The translations under genes were made by a program, and so were the position numbers. Shown one piece after another: positions 63,699 through 64,000 of a DNA stretch of 64,000 nt (position 1 is its first letter; every line of letters starts with the position of its first letter). The notes beneath the pieces were generated by a model. That model was not told where the DNA came from, ran no database searches, and worked only from the letters and a program-made list of their open reading frames with translations. The stretch is from Ktedonobacter racemifer DSM 44963 (GTDB lineage Bacteria > Chloroflexota > Ktedonobacteria > Ktedonobacterales > Ktedonobacteraceae): contig NZ_ADVG01000001.1 in the NCBI RefSeq assembly GCF_000178855.1, positions 992,001 to 1,056,000 on the forward strand, read 5' to 3'.

Positions 63699-64000
63699 AT
63701 GGAAGAAGCAATCGTTAGAACGGTATTGGTAACGCAGAAACTCGAAGCGTTTGAGCGGCTACAATCCGAATTTGAGGCAAGTCTTGACTTCATTCAGGAC
63801 GTACATGGGCAGCGGCGCTTCTCAGCATTTTCTGTTGCTGAAACTGTCCACTATCTTCATGCCCTCTGGATCTGTGCATGTAAAGACCACCTCCTGAATG
63901 TCTCGACGCACAGCCGACGATATGAGGGGAACATGTGCTTAGGTCTCTTACAGGGTTGGCAGGAGGGAAAGACAGCTGCGGTGGTGGCATTCCTCGAGCG
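63699..64000 (+). CDS. Hypothetical protein, cut by the window end
   Basis: A frame open from ATG 63699 (AAGAAAGAAGAG site) to the window edge, at least 100 residues. It starts EEAIVRTVLVTQKLEAFERL and continues with FSVAETVHYLHALWICACKD, a helical soluble protein. No family is recognised from this part. It follows cassette copy 3 on the same strand by 90 bp and could be co-transcribed with it. Confidence 0.6.
   Translation, partial: MEEAIVRTVLVTQKLEAFERLQSEFEASLDFIQDVHGQRRFSAFSVAETVHYLHALWICACKDHLLNVSTHSRRYEGNMCLGLLQGWQEGKTAAVVAFLE

Overview
The window most resembles a chromosome segment of a Ktedonobacteria-like member of the Chloroflexota. This is inferred from gene content only: many TnpB/IscB-type elements, CheB-CheR-histidine kinase fusions, a GH15 glucoamylase-like enzyme, an AtuA-family operon, and long perfect hairpins between genes. 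No rRNA, tRNA or CRISPR array was recognised.

Layout. 0-4 kb: an edge-truncated, frameshifted IscB, a zinc-ribbon membrane protein, and an intact IS607 element (serine recombinase TnpA plus TnpB) with hairpins at its 3' end. 4.4-9.8 kb: a divergent GntR regulator facing an operon of AtuA-family protein, DUF4387 protein, MFS transporter and a COG4705 membrane protein; the gap between them carries palindromic operator candidates. 10-19 kb: an OmpR-type two-component system beside a tandem duplication of a polytopic membrane protein. The first copy is followed by a CopC/YtkA-like anchored protein; in the second copy that partner is lost and a dead IS630 remnant lies there. A lipoprotein propeller and a YVTN propeller follow. 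Both copies of the leader carry four 11-bp-spaced repeats typical of OmpR/PhoB-type binding sites.

19-30.5 kb is a mobile-element graveyard: two intact and two broken TnpB genes, a broken IS6 element, and cut fragments of valS, a pstB-like ATPase and a response regulator. Within it sits a translationally coupled pair, a methyltransferase and a Tes/MJ0619-like radical SAM protein. 30.8-42.3 kb looks like ordinary chromosome: vanadium-type haloperoxidase, GH15 enzyme, a membrane protein, an ECF sigma/anti-sigma pair, a flavin disulfide reductase, a methyltransferase, a membrane microprotein and a stand-alone sufB.

42.4-64 kb is the most unusual part. Two paralogous CheB-CheR-PAS-histidine kinase giants (about 1,100 residues each) lie beside two 1.41-kb inverted copies of the same dead tnpB, which bracket 9.4 kb holding an AAA+ ATPase and an SRPBCC protein. 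Three copies of a small cassette occur at about 51.6, 59.5 and 62.5 kb. Each has the same promoter, a leader, a 33-42 residue single-pass membrane microprotein, and a 183-residue protein of no recognised family. Copy 2 continues into a complete slipin (SPFH) gene, a second membrane microprotein and an orphan response regulator. Copy 1 keeps only the first residues of the slipin, and copy 3 has lost it at a short-homology junction. This repeated cassette is the best candidate here for an undescribed membrane-associated system.
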